DNA of 5,905 bases from Alphaproteobacteria bacterium (GTDB taxonomy: Bacteria > Pseudomonadota > Alphaproteobacteria > JAJTHO01). The stretch covers positions 1 to 5,905 of the forward strand of contig JAJTHO010000146.1 in NCBI GenBank assembly GCA_021297975.1, written 5' to 3'. The notes beneath the pieces were generated by a model. That model was not told the DNA's origin and did not search any database. It saw only the letters and a program-made list of their open reading frames with translations. Shown here in pieces: positions 1-5,677 of the stretch. Position numbers and translations under genes: made by a program. Within the stretch, counting starts at the first letter, position 1. The number at the start of each line of letters is the position of its first letter.

Positions 1-86
1 CACAGCGCGGCGGTGTGACCCGCATTATTTCAGCAAGAAAGGCCAATGCCCGTGAAAGAAGAACATATAGTAACGTATATTCATGA
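1..86 (+). CDS. brnT: BrnT-family toxin, C-terminal fragment (5' end outside window)
   Basis: This is the 3' end of a gene entering from the left edge, read in the frame whose first full codon is at base 3 and ending at TGA 84-86. The visible peptide contains RIISARKANARERRTY, which matches the usual C-terminus of BrnT toxins (R-I-I-S-A-R-x-A-x-x-x-E-R-x-x-Y). BrnT proteins are small RelE-fold ribonucleases that inhibit translation and are neutralised by BrnA. The downstream gene has a BrnA-type domain and starts inside this one (41-nt overlap, 46-86), the usual toxin-then-antitoxin order. Only about 27 residues are visible, so the catalytic residues and promoter cannot be judged. The assignment rests on the tail motif plus the partner gene. 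Confidence 0.72.
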   Translation, partial: QRGGVTRIISARKANARERRTYSNVYS

Positions 87-408
87 CCCTAAAAATCCCT
101 ATGTCATGAGCGATGAAGACCTCGCCCTGATGGATGCCATCGCCGCGCGCGGCGACCCGTCCTACTATGACGATTGCCCGGATGTATCCGATTTGCTGGA
201 CGCGGCGCTGAAAGCCAAACGCGCCCATGCTAAAAAAGCCAAAGCCGAAGACGGTACGAGCGTGAAATTGAATGCGAAAGTGGCGCTATGGCTGAAAAGC
301 AAAGGCCGGGGCGGTTATCAAAAACGGGTGAATGATATTCTCACCGCCGTGATGAAGGCTGAGGAAGCCCAAGCGCAGAAAAAACCCACGCCGAAAAAAC
401 CGCGCTAA
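46..408 (+). CDS. brnA: BrnA-family antitoxin
   Basis: A 120-residue protein. The C-terminal part (about residues 71-106) fits the BrnA antitoxin/COG3514 domain, a ribbon-helix-helix-like fold: a short strand (SVKLNAKVALWLKSKG) followed by a G-x-G-G-YQKRVNDILTAVM helix. BrnA proteins bind BrnT and usually repress their own promoter. The N-terminus EEHIVTY resembles the E-x-I-V-R-Y start of many BrnA proteins, so a start inside brnT is favoured over the internal ATG at 106. Either ATG 46 or GTG 52 is possible. The AAAGG at 38-42 is only 3 nt from the ATG but 9 nt from the GTG, so GTG 52 may be the real start. The middle is charged and Ala/Lys-rich, and the end is a basic K/P tail (KKPTPKKPR) that is longer than usual for the family. 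A full BrnA role is likely; the exact start is uncertain. Confidence 0.75.
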   Translation: MPVKEEHIVTYIHDPKNPYVMSDEDLALMDAIAARGDPSYYDDCPDVSDLLDAALKAKRAHAKKAKAEDGTSVKLNAKVALWLKSKGRGGYQKRVNDILTAVMKAEEAQAQKKPTPKKPR

Positions 409-420
409 GCCAATTTAGGT

Positions 421-792
421 ATGGATCATCAACACGCCCTCAATGTCCTCGGCTCTGCCCTAGAGTCCTGTTGCTTTTCGCCCATGACCGGCTATTTCCG
501 TGACGGTTTTTGCCGCACCATCGATGCCGATCGCGGCAGCCACACCATCTGCGCCATTGTTACCGAAGAGTTCCTTGATTACAGCGCCGCGCGCGGCAAT
601 GACTTGATAACCCCGCGCCCGGAATTTGGCTTTCCGGGGCTAAAGCCGGGGGATAGCTGGTGCGTTTGCGCCTCCCGCTGGCTAGAGGCAGAGCGTGCTG
701 GTAAGGCGCCGCCGGTTAAGCTGCGCTCATGCCATGCAAAAGCGCTGGATACCGTCGATTTAGAGATCTTAAAGCGCTATCAGCTGCACTAG
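421..792 (+). CDS. DUF2237 family protein (COG3651), function unknown
   Basis: A 123-residue soluble protein recognisable as a DUF2237 member from a nearly continuous family signature: NVLGSALESC at the N-terminus, then TGYFRDGFC, GSHTICAIVT, RGNDLITPRPEFGFPGLKPG and WCVCASRWLEA, ending in a H-x-K-A-L helix. The length is normal for the family. Cysteines at 17, 31, 44, 81 and 83 lie within the conserved blocks, with extra ones at 18 and 104. The conserved Cys, His and Asp suggest metal or substrate binding, but this is inference; no activity is assigned here. It starts 12 nt after brnA with only a weak, very close AGG ahead of the ATG, so it may be read through from the toxin-antitoxin transcript. 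No signal peptide or membrane segment is seen. Confidence 0.85.
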   Translation: MDHQHALNVLGSALESCCFSPMTGYFRDGFCRTIDADRGSHTICAIVTEEFLDYSAARGNDLITPRPEFGFPGLKPGDSWCVCASRWLEAERAGKAPPVKLRSCHAKALDTVDLEILKRYQLH

Positions 793-813
793 AGATATTC
801 TTTTTTCCGTATA

Positions 814-842
814 TTGACAGGGAGAAGACTGTCGTTTACAGT
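814..842 (+). promoter_or_regulatory. Predicted sigma70-type promoter of the regulator-cioAB operon
   Basis: A perfect -35 hexamer TTGACA (814-819) is followed, after 17 nt, by a -10-like TACAGT (837-842, four of six consensus positions). Transcription would start near 849, inside the inverted repeat at 841-866 and about 27 nt before the regulator's ATG. The last two bases of the -10 overlap the repeat. A small inverted repeat, GACAG (816-820) with CTGTC (829-833), also overlaps the -35. This is prediction from sequence only. Confidence 0.6.
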
Positions 843-866
843 TATTTCAGGAATTTCTGAAATAAC
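841..866. promoter_or_regulatory. Perfect inverted repeat, candidate operator for the GbsR-like regulator
   Basis: GTTATTTCAG (841-850) and CTGAAATAAC (857-866) are exact reverse complements separated by GAATTT, giving a 26-bp dyad with 10-bp arms. It abuts the -10, covers the predicted start of transcription and ends next to the AGGA ribosome site (867-870) of the regulator gene. A dimeric winged-helix regulator bound here would block initiation, and GbsR/MarR proteins commonly bind such dyads at their own promoters. Alternatively the RNA could fold into a hairpin beside the ribosome site. No terminator-like T run follows, so termination is unlikely. Confidence 0.65.
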
Positions 867-875
867 AGGATTATC

Positions 876-1445
876 ATGCAACTCTCGCCCCTCCTCCAAT
901 CCTTTGTGCTCCATTTTGGTGAAATGGGCAGCCGCTGGGGCATTAACCGCACCGTGGGGCAGATGTATGCGCTGCTGTTTGTGGCGAATAAGCCGCTGAA
1001 CGCGGAGGATATCAGCGCGGCGCTGGGTTTTTCCCGCTCAAACGTCAGCATGGGGCTGAAAGAGCTGGACGCATGGAATCTGATTCGCCTGAAACACCTG
1101 CCCGGCGATCGGCGGGATTATTTCACAACCCCGGAGGATGTCTGGGAGATTGTCCGCACCCTCGTTGAGGAGCGCCGCAAGCGCGAGATTGAACCCACAC
1201 TCTCGATGCTGCGCGATATTCTGCTGGTAAAGCCCGGCAGCGATGAAGAACAACATGCGCAAGAGCGGATGCGCGAGATGCATGACCTCATCGAGATGCT
1301 GACCAATTGGTATCAAGACATGCAGAAGATGGAAACAGAACGGCTCGTACACCTGCTGAAACTCGGCACCAAAGTGTATAAACTCTATGAGATGAAAGAC
1401 CGACTGTTCGCCGCAGCCAACGACCGCCCAAAGAAAGGGGCTTAG
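876..1445 (+). CDS. GbsR/MarR-type winged-helix transcriptional regulator
   Basis: A 189-residue cytoplasmic protein of the GbsR-like branch of the MarR superfamily. It has an N-terminal helix followed by GEMGSRWGINRTVGQMYALLF (residues 15-35), which is typical of GbsR-like proteins. A helix-turn-helix follows at about 43-66 (AEDISAALGFSRSNVSMGLKEL), then a wing around 71-82 (RLKHLPGDRRDYF). The C-terminal 85 to 90 residues are long charged helices, presumably for dimerisation and ligand response. Family members include repressors of glycine betaine and choline genes, but nothing here points to osmolytes. The ATG at 876 has AGGA at 867-870 with a 5-nt gap. The gene opens an apparent operon with cioAB: only 4 nt separate it from cioA, and cioA's ribosome site (AAGGGG, 1435-1440) lies within its last codons. 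Autoregulation and control of the oxidase are inferred from this layout and the adjoining palindrome. Confidence 0.85.
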   Translation: MQLSPLLQSFVLHFGEMGSRWGINRTVGQMYALLFVANKPLNAEDISAALGFSRSNVSMGLKELDAWNLIRLKHLPGDRRDYFTTPEDVWEIVRTLVEERRKREIEPTLSMLRDILLVKPGSDEEQHAQERMREMHDLIEMLTNWYQDMQKMETERLVHLLKLGTKVYKLYEMKDRLFAAANDRPKKGA

Positions 1446-1449
1446 CACT

Positions 1450-2793
1450 ATGATGGACGCACTGATTCTTGCTCGTATTCAATTTGCCGCCAACATCAGC
1501 TTTCATATTTTGTTCCCCACCATCACCATCGCGCTGGCGTGGATTCTCTTGTTCTTTAAGCTGCGCTATAACCGCACCGGGGATGAGGCATGGATGAACG
1601 CCTACCGCTTTCATGTGAAGATTTTCGCACTCTGCTTTGCGCTCGGCGTTGTATCGGGCATTACCATGTCGTTTCAGTTCGGCACCAACTGGCCGGGCTT
1701 CATGGAAAAAGTCGGCAATATCGCAGGCCCCCTCTTGGCCTATGAAGTGCTCACCGCGTTTTTCTTAGAGGCAACGTTTTTGGGCATCATGCTGTTTGGC
1801 TTTAACCGCGTGTCAAACCGGGTGCACACACTGGCAACGGTTCTGGTTGCGGGCGGCACAACGCTGTCGGCCTTCTGGATACTCGTGCTGAACTCGTGGA
1901 TGCACACGCCGGCTGGTTTTGAAATGCGCGACGGGGTTGCGTTTGCTACCGATTGGATGGCGATTATCTTTAATCCCTCCATGCCCTACCGGCTGGTGCA
2001 TATGCTGCTGGCATCCGGGCTTACGGCGGCGTTTGTATTGGCGGGGTTGGCTGCGTACCGGATGCGGCGCGGGGATACCGGGAATGATGTCCGCGCCAGC
2101 CTTAAAACCGGGCTGGTGCTGGCCGCTGTGTTGATGCCGCTGCAAATTATTGCGGGTGATTTGCATGGGCTGAATACATTGGAACACCAGCCCGCTAAAG
2201 TTGCAGCAATGGAAGGCATCTGGGAAACAGAGCGCGGCGCAGCGTTGAGGTTGTTTGCCATACCTGATCAAGAACTGCGCACCAATCATGCGGAAATTGC
2301 CATACCTAAACTTGCCAGCCTGATTCTCACCCACTCATGGGACGGGGAGATTAAGGGGCTGAATGAATTCGGCACCGACCATCCGCCCGTTGCCCCGGTG
2401 TTTTATGCCTTTCGGATTATGATTGGCACGGGGCTGCTCATGCTGGCGGTGTCGTGGCTGGGATGCGTGTATCTTTACCGGCGAAAAGCATTACCCGCGC
2501 TGCTGCTGCGCGTTCTGGTGGGGATGACCTTTGCCGGATGGGTGGCAACGCTTGCGGGCTGGTATACCACCGAAATTGGCCGCCAGCCGTGGCTGGTGCA
2601 CGGGGTGCTGCGCACGGTGGATGCGGTCTCCAGCGTGCCTAGCCCAATGCTGGCAACCAGTCTGACGCTATATCTCGCGCTCTATATCGGGCTGATTATC
2701 GCCTTTATCAGCGTAGTGTTTCATCTGGCGCGAAAAGCCGGGCTTCAAGCAGAAGCGCACCAGATTCTCACTCAGAACACAACGGAGGCCTAA
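1450..2793 (+). CDS. cioA: Cytochrome bd-type quinol oxidase subunit I (CIO type, short Q-loop)
   Basis: A 447-residue inner-membrane protein with about nine hydrophobic segments. It is the haem-bearing, quinol-oxidising subunit of a bd-type oxidase, passing electrons to O2 without pumping. Key residues correspond to the E. coli CydA set: His19 (haem b595 side), Glu99 and Glu107 (proton path/haem d region), His184 and Met324 (b558 ligands, the latter in FRIM), Lys250 and Glu255 of the quinol site (AKVAAME), and the GRQPW motif at 377-381. The loop between the quinol-site block and FRIM is short. Together with a total length below the roughly 520 of E. coli CydA, this marks the short-Q-loop class that includes CioA. 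Haem d versus an all-b haem content cannot be told from sequence. The start is one of two consecutive ATGs (1450 or 1453); the AAGGGG at 1435-1440 sits 9 nt from the first. cydA is an equally valid name. Confidence 0.96.
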   Translation: MMDALILARIQFAANISFHILFPTITIALAWILLFFKLRYNRTGDEAWMNAYRFHVKIFALCFALGVVSGITMSFQFGTNWPGFMEKVGNIAGPLLAYEVLTAFFLEATFLGIMLFGFNRVSNRVHTLATVLVAGGTTLSAFWILVLNSWMHTPAGFEMRDGVAFATDWMAIIFNPSMPYRLVHMLLASGLTAAFVLAGLAAYRMRRGDTGNDVRASLKTGLVLAAVLMPLQIIAGDLHGLNTLEHQPAKVAAMEGIWETERGAALRLFAIPDQELRTNHAEIAIPKLASLILTHSWDGEIKGLNEFGTDHPPVAPVFYAFRIMIGTGLLMLAVSWLGCVYLYRRKALPALLLRVLVGMTFAGWVATLAGWYTTEIGRQPWLVHGVLRTVDAVSSVPSPMLATSLTLYLALYIGLIIAFISVVFHLARKAGLQAEAHQILTQNTTEA

Positions 2794-2794
2794 C

Positions 2795-3793
2795 ATGGAA
2801 CAAGCAGTCTGGTTACCTGTTGTTTTTGCTATTCTGATGGGCGTTTCCATGTTCGCCTATGTCATCCTTGATGGCTATGATTTGGGCGTGGGCATCCTGA
2901 TGGGGCGCTGCGAGGATAGCGACCGCGATGTGATGATTGCCTCCATCGGGCCTTTCTGGGATGCAAATGAAACGTGGCTGGTGCTGGGCGTTGGCCTGCT
3001 GCTCGTGGCCTTCCCGGCGGCACATGGGATTATCTTAACCGCGCTGTATTTGCCGGTGGCGCTGATGCTGTGCGGGCTTATTTTGCGCGGGGTGTCGTTT
3101 GATTTTCGCGCCAAAGCCCAGGATTCGCATAAACGGCTGTGGGACAGATTGTTCATCGGCGGCTCGCTGCTGGCAACGCTGTGCCAAGGGTATATGCTGG
3201 CGCAATACATCGTTGGTTTTGAGGGCGGCCTCAGCAGCATTGTTTTCGGTCTTGTTGCCGGGCTGTGCATGGTGGCGGGCTATTGCCTTGTGGGCGGGGC
3301 GTGGCTGATTATGAAGACCGAGGGCGATTTGCAGCGCCGCGCCGTGCGCTGGACGCGCGTTGCCCTGTGGGGCACGGCGGGCGGCATGGCGCTGGTGTCC
3401 CTGATAACCCCGCTGGTGAGTGAGCGTATTTTTGGCAAATGGTTCACCATGCCAGAATTTTTATACCTGCTGCCGATTCCGGTGTTATCGGCCGTGGTGG
3501 TGCTCGGGCTTGATCGCATCCTGCGCCGGCTGCCCATGCCGCAAGACAAATATGCCTGGGTTCCCTTTGCGGGCAGCGCGGCGCTGTATGTCTTTGGCTT
3601 TCTAGGGCTTGCCTACAGCTTTTTCCCCTACGTTGTGCCCGAACGGCTCACCATCTGGCAGGCCGCCAGTGCGCCGGAATCGCTGCTGATTATTCTGGTA
3701 GGGGCGCTGTTTGTGCTGCCGTTTATTATTGGCTACACACTTTATGCGTACCGCGTTTTTTGGGGGAAAGTGCGCGAGCTGCGGTATTACTAA
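2795..3793 (+). CDS. cioB: Cytochrome bd-type quinol oxidase subunit II
   Basis: A 332-residue polytopic membrane protein that pairs with CioA. It shows the subunit II signatures YVILDGYDLGVG (22-33, with Asp29 at the E. coli position), IGPFWDANETWLV (51-63, Trp55 and Asp56), AFPAAHG (72-78) and LRGVSFDFR (97-105, Arg98). Subunit II stabilises the complex and carries no haem ligands required for quinol oxidation. The ATG lies 1 nt after the cioA stop, with a strong GGAGG (2784-2788) inside the end of cioA and 6 nt ahead of the start, so translation is probably coupled. The length is somewhat below the E. coli homologue. No CydX-like small subunit follows: the next plus-strand ATG (3809) opens only a 13-codon frame. 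The 3' end overlaps the convergent transporter gene by 68 nt. cydB is an equally valid name. Confidence 0.96.
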   Translation: MEQAVWLPVVFAILMGVSMFAYVILDGYDLGVGILMGRCEDSDRDVMIASIGPFWDANETWLVLGVGLLLVAFPAAHGIILTALYLPVALMLCGLILRGVSFDFRAKAQDSHKRLWDRLFIGGSLLATLCQGYMLAQYIVGFEGGLSSIVFGLVAGLCMVAGYCLVGGAWLIMKTEGDLQRRAVRWTRVALWGTAGGMALVSLITPLVSERIFGKWFTMPEFLYLLPIPVLSAVVVLGLDRILRRLPMPQDKYAWVPFAGSAALYVFGFLGLAYSFFPYVVPERLTIWQAASAPESLLIILVGALFVLPFIIGYTLYAYRVFWGKVRELRYY

Positions 3794-4682
3794 GCCGCCC
3801 GCTGCCAATGAGGATGCCAAGCAGTATCAGCGCAAAGCCCTTCACATGATACAGCTCAAACGGCTCATCCAGCAGCAGAATGGCGAGGATGCTGGTAAAC
3901 ACCGGCATCGAGTAATACAGCAGCGTTGATTCCATCGCGCCGATAACAGCGATGCTGTGATTCCAGAGCAGCCACGCCGCCGCCGATGCCGCCGCACCGG
4001 CATAGAGATAAATACCCAGCGCACGCAACGTAAACGGCGCGGGCATTATAAACAGGCTCTCATAAAGATACAGCGGCAACAGCGCCAAAACGCCAACCCC
4101 CACCAGCGCCGTTAAAAACGGCAGTTGCCCTAAACCAGCTGGTTTTTTCTTAACCCCCAGCGAATAGAGCGCCCAGCAAAACGAGCCGAGCAGCACCAGC
4201 ACATCCCCTTTGTTCAGCGTCATCGAGGCCAGCTGTGCAAGCGAGCCATGACACAAAATAACCACCGCCCCCAGAAGCGCGAAGGCAACACCGATAACCT
4301 TACCCCGCGTGAACGTCTCCAGCCCCAAACAGCCCGCCAGCAGCAGCGTCCACACCGGCGCGGTGGTGGCAATAAGGGCAATATGATGCGCCGTTGTATA
4401 GCGCGCCCCGACGTACACAAGGGTATTAAACAGCGCAACGCCCACTATCCCCATGGGTATCAGCAGCCGCGCGTTGGCCAAAAGCCGCGGCCACGCCGCG
4501 CGCATCTCGCGACAGCATAAAGCGTATAACACAACAAACGCCACCACCCAGCGCCAGAACGCAAAGCCAATCGGCGGCATCCAGTCGTGCGCGCCGCGGG
4601 CGATGATAAAGTTTCCCGACCAGAGGAGACAGGCAAACAATGTGCCGAGTACAGCGAGGATGACAGTGCGGCGGGAGGGCAT
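3726..4682 (-). CDS. EamA/DMT-family transporter (probable small-molecule exporter)
   Basis: From ATG 4682 this is 318 residues with about ten hydrophobic segments in two repeated EamA halves, the classic 10-TMS drug/metabolite transporter layout. Motifs include LLWSGNFIIARG in the first helix, FWRW before the second, and the end of the second repeat LLDEPFELYHVKGFALILLG. Substrates in this family range from amino acids and metabolites to drugs, and none can be assigned here. The frame stays open upstream to a TTG at 4757. I prefer ATG 4682 because helix 1 follows within about 10 residues and the extra 25 residues are polar and unlike the family, but neither start has a clear ribosome site. 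The last 22 residues (a basic K/R-rich tail after the final helix) are encoded opposite the end of cioB. It lies in the same direction as, but 354 nt beyond, the ATP synthase genes, so it is probably transcribed separately. Confidence 0.9.
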   Translation of the reverse strand: MPSRRTVILAVLGTLFACLLWSGNFIIARGAHDWMPPIGFAFWRWVVAFVVLYALCCREMRAAWPRLLANARLLIPMGIVGVALFNTLVYVGARYTTAHHIALIATTAPVWTLLLAGCLGLETFTRGKVIGVAFALLGAVVILCHGSLAQLASMTLNKGDVLVLLGSFCWALYSLGVKKKPAGLGQLPFLTALVGVGVLALLPLYLYESLFIMPAPFTLRALGIYLYAGAAASAAAWLLWNHSIAVIGAMESTLLYYSMPVFTSILAILLLDEPFELYHVKGFALILLGILIGSGRLSNTAARALSPKKRGTHKVCSQ

Positions 4683-5036
4683 CAGGAAACGTAAGGTGGG
4701 ATGGGGACGTTGTACAGCAACACTTTTGTTGAACACCCCCACACTCTTGACGGCCAAAGCCTATAAGGAAAAATGCAACTATAGAAACCTCTTGGAAAAG
4801 GAGTATTCCCAATAGAACAAGTTTTTACCCTCACCCCGACCCTCTCCCTCAGAGGGAGAGGGAGTTCTTTGTATACTTCAAGCATATGTTTCTAAGGAAA
4901 TAATTCAGGATTATAAAGAATACACCTCTCCCTGAAAGGGAGAGGTCGATCTACACCCCGCAGGGTGTAGATCGGGTGAGGGTCATGCGTATCGAGACTT
5001 TTACAGCGGTTGCTAGTGAAACTCTAACTCTAACAA
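4683..5036. other. Intergenic region between atpF and the transporter gene
   Basis: 354 bases with no credible gene. The central 4827-4983 is a composite palindromic repeat (listed separately). Bases 4683-4826 would be the transporter's leader on the minus strand; they contain an open but non-conserved extension of its frame and no convincing promoter. A perfect minus-strand TATAAT lies at 4915-4910, in the AT-rich centre of the repeat, but the best -35 at the right distance is poor (CTTTCA). The region just after atpF (4984-5036) has a short tandem CTCTAA repeat and no classical terminator with a T run. Confidence 0.7.
4827..4983. repeat. Composite REP/MITE-like palindromic element
   Basis: About 157 bp bounded by inverted copies of ACCCTCACCC (4827-4836) and GGGTGAGGGT (4974-4983). 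Inside are three hairpins. H1 (4840-4862) has CCCTCTCCCT arms and a CAG loop. H2 (4924-4946) has ACCTCTCCCT arms and a GAA loop. H3 (4947-4974) has 12-bp CGATCTACACCC arms and a CGCA loop. Read inward from each end, both halves have the form ACCCTCACCC, then GA, then the CCTCTCCCT hairpin. This makes them two inverted copies of one REP-like unit around an AT-rich 61-bp centre (4863-4923). The right copy carries H3 as an extra palindrome. Similar CCCTCACCC/CCTCTCCC palindromes are common between genes in many proteobacteria. No target-site duplication is obvious at the edges. Confidence 0.8.
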
Positions 5037-5669
5037 CTACGCCGCCTGCTTTTTCAAATCCGCATCCGCCGCGATGTTCTCCAGCACGGCCATCACCGCC
5101 GGGTTAAGCTGTGCCGCCTGTCCGGCTGCGTTCCGCTCTTCCAAGATTTTCTCTAAGCTGGCGATGGTGTTATCCACAACCTTCTGGCGGAATTCGAATT
5201 GAATCAGCGATTCAAACAGGGCGTTTTTCTCAACCGCGCCGCGCTTGCGCTCTTCCATTTCTTTTTGCAATTCGCTAAACGCTTGCGCTTTAAAGCTGTC
5301 AGCCTCAGCGCGTGCTCTCGCAACAATCTCGGCGGCATCGGCTTCGGCGTTATCGAGTTTCTGCTGGTATTCCCGCTGTAATTTTTCCGCGTCTTCACGC
5401 AAGCGCCGCGCTTCATCCAATTCCTGCGTTGCGGTATCGCGGTAGCTTATAAGCTGCGCTTTAAAGGCAGAAACAGCTTTTTTCCCAACCAACAGCACAA
5501 AAACAACAAAGGCAATCAGGTAAACAATCTTGGGGTCAAGCCCGCCTTCATGGTGCGCGGCAGCAGTATGCGCCGCGTGCGTAGCGGCATCCGCAACCGC
5601 GTTTACCGCTGGCTTTGCCGCTTCAACTGCTTTGGCTGCGCCGCTTACAAGAGGTTGTGCATCCGCCAT
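5037..5669 (-). CDS. atpF: F1Fo ATP synthase subunit b
   Basis: A 210-residue peripheral-stalk protein that holds F1 to the membrane sector. It has one membrane segment (about 47-62, PKIVYLIAFVVFVLLV) followed by a long charged alpha-helical/coiled-coil region (about 70-185) with the family pattern ELDEARRLREDAEKLQREYQ and repeated AEA/ARAEAD heptads. The C-terminus falls off after a short globular-helical end. An Ala-rich, low-complexity stretch of about 45 residues precedes the membrane segment, making the protein longer than the usual 155 to 165 residues. No later in-frame ATG exists before residue 138, and ATG 5669 has AGGA overlapping the previous stop, so this start is well supported. 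It is the downstream member of two b-type genes 8 nt apart, matching the b'-then-b order of alphaproteobacterial Fo operons, and appears to be the last gene of that operon. Confidence 0.93.
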   Translation of the reverse strand: MADAQPLVSGAAKAVEAAKPAVNAVADAATHAAHTAAAHHEGGLDPKIVYLIAFVVFVLLVGKKAVSAFKAQLISYRDTATQELDEARRLREDAEKLQREYQQKLDNAEADAAEIVARARAEADSFKAQAFSELQKEMEERKRGAVEKNALFESLIQFEFRQKVVDNTIASLEKILEERNAAGQAAQLNPAVMAVLENIAADADLKKQAA

Positions 5670-5677
5670 AATTGTTC

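Noticed and set aside
1038..1448. Long minus-strand open frame opposite the regulator
   Set aside because: The plus-strand regulator has clear family motifs, a promoter and a ribosome site; the opposite frame is a shadow with no recognisable domain.
1813..2334. 173-codon minus-strand frame opposite cioA
   Set aside because: It overlaps entirely the well-conserved oxidase subunit I; the composition (Gln, His, Arg-rich) is typical of an antisense shadow.
4132..4148. Palindrome AAACCAGCTGG plus a T run, resembling a terminator for cioAB on the plus strand
   Set aside because: It lies inside the transporter coding sequence (codons for KKPAGL); with a usable loop only a weak 5-bp stem remains, and it is about 340 nt past cioB. 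Probably chance.
4683..4757. 25-residue N-terminal extension of the transporter from TTG 4757
   Set aside because: The extension is polar, unlike the family, and lacks a ribosome site; ATG 4682 places the first membrane helix normally. It cannot be fully excluded.
4682..4885. Minus-strand open frame across the repeat (peptide containing ELPLPLRERVGVRV)
   Set aside because: This is the translation of the CCCTCACCC/CCTCTCCC palindrome, a frequent source of spurious small proteins; it has no independent start signal or conserved domain.
4827..4983. CRISPR array or Rho-independent terminator reading of the hairpin cluster
   Set aside because: The repeats are inverted, not regularly spaced direct repeats, and no hairpin is followed by a proper T run on the atp-sense strand.
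5019..5036. Short CTCTAA tandem repeat after atpF
   Set aside because: Only two copies; too short to call a meaningful element.
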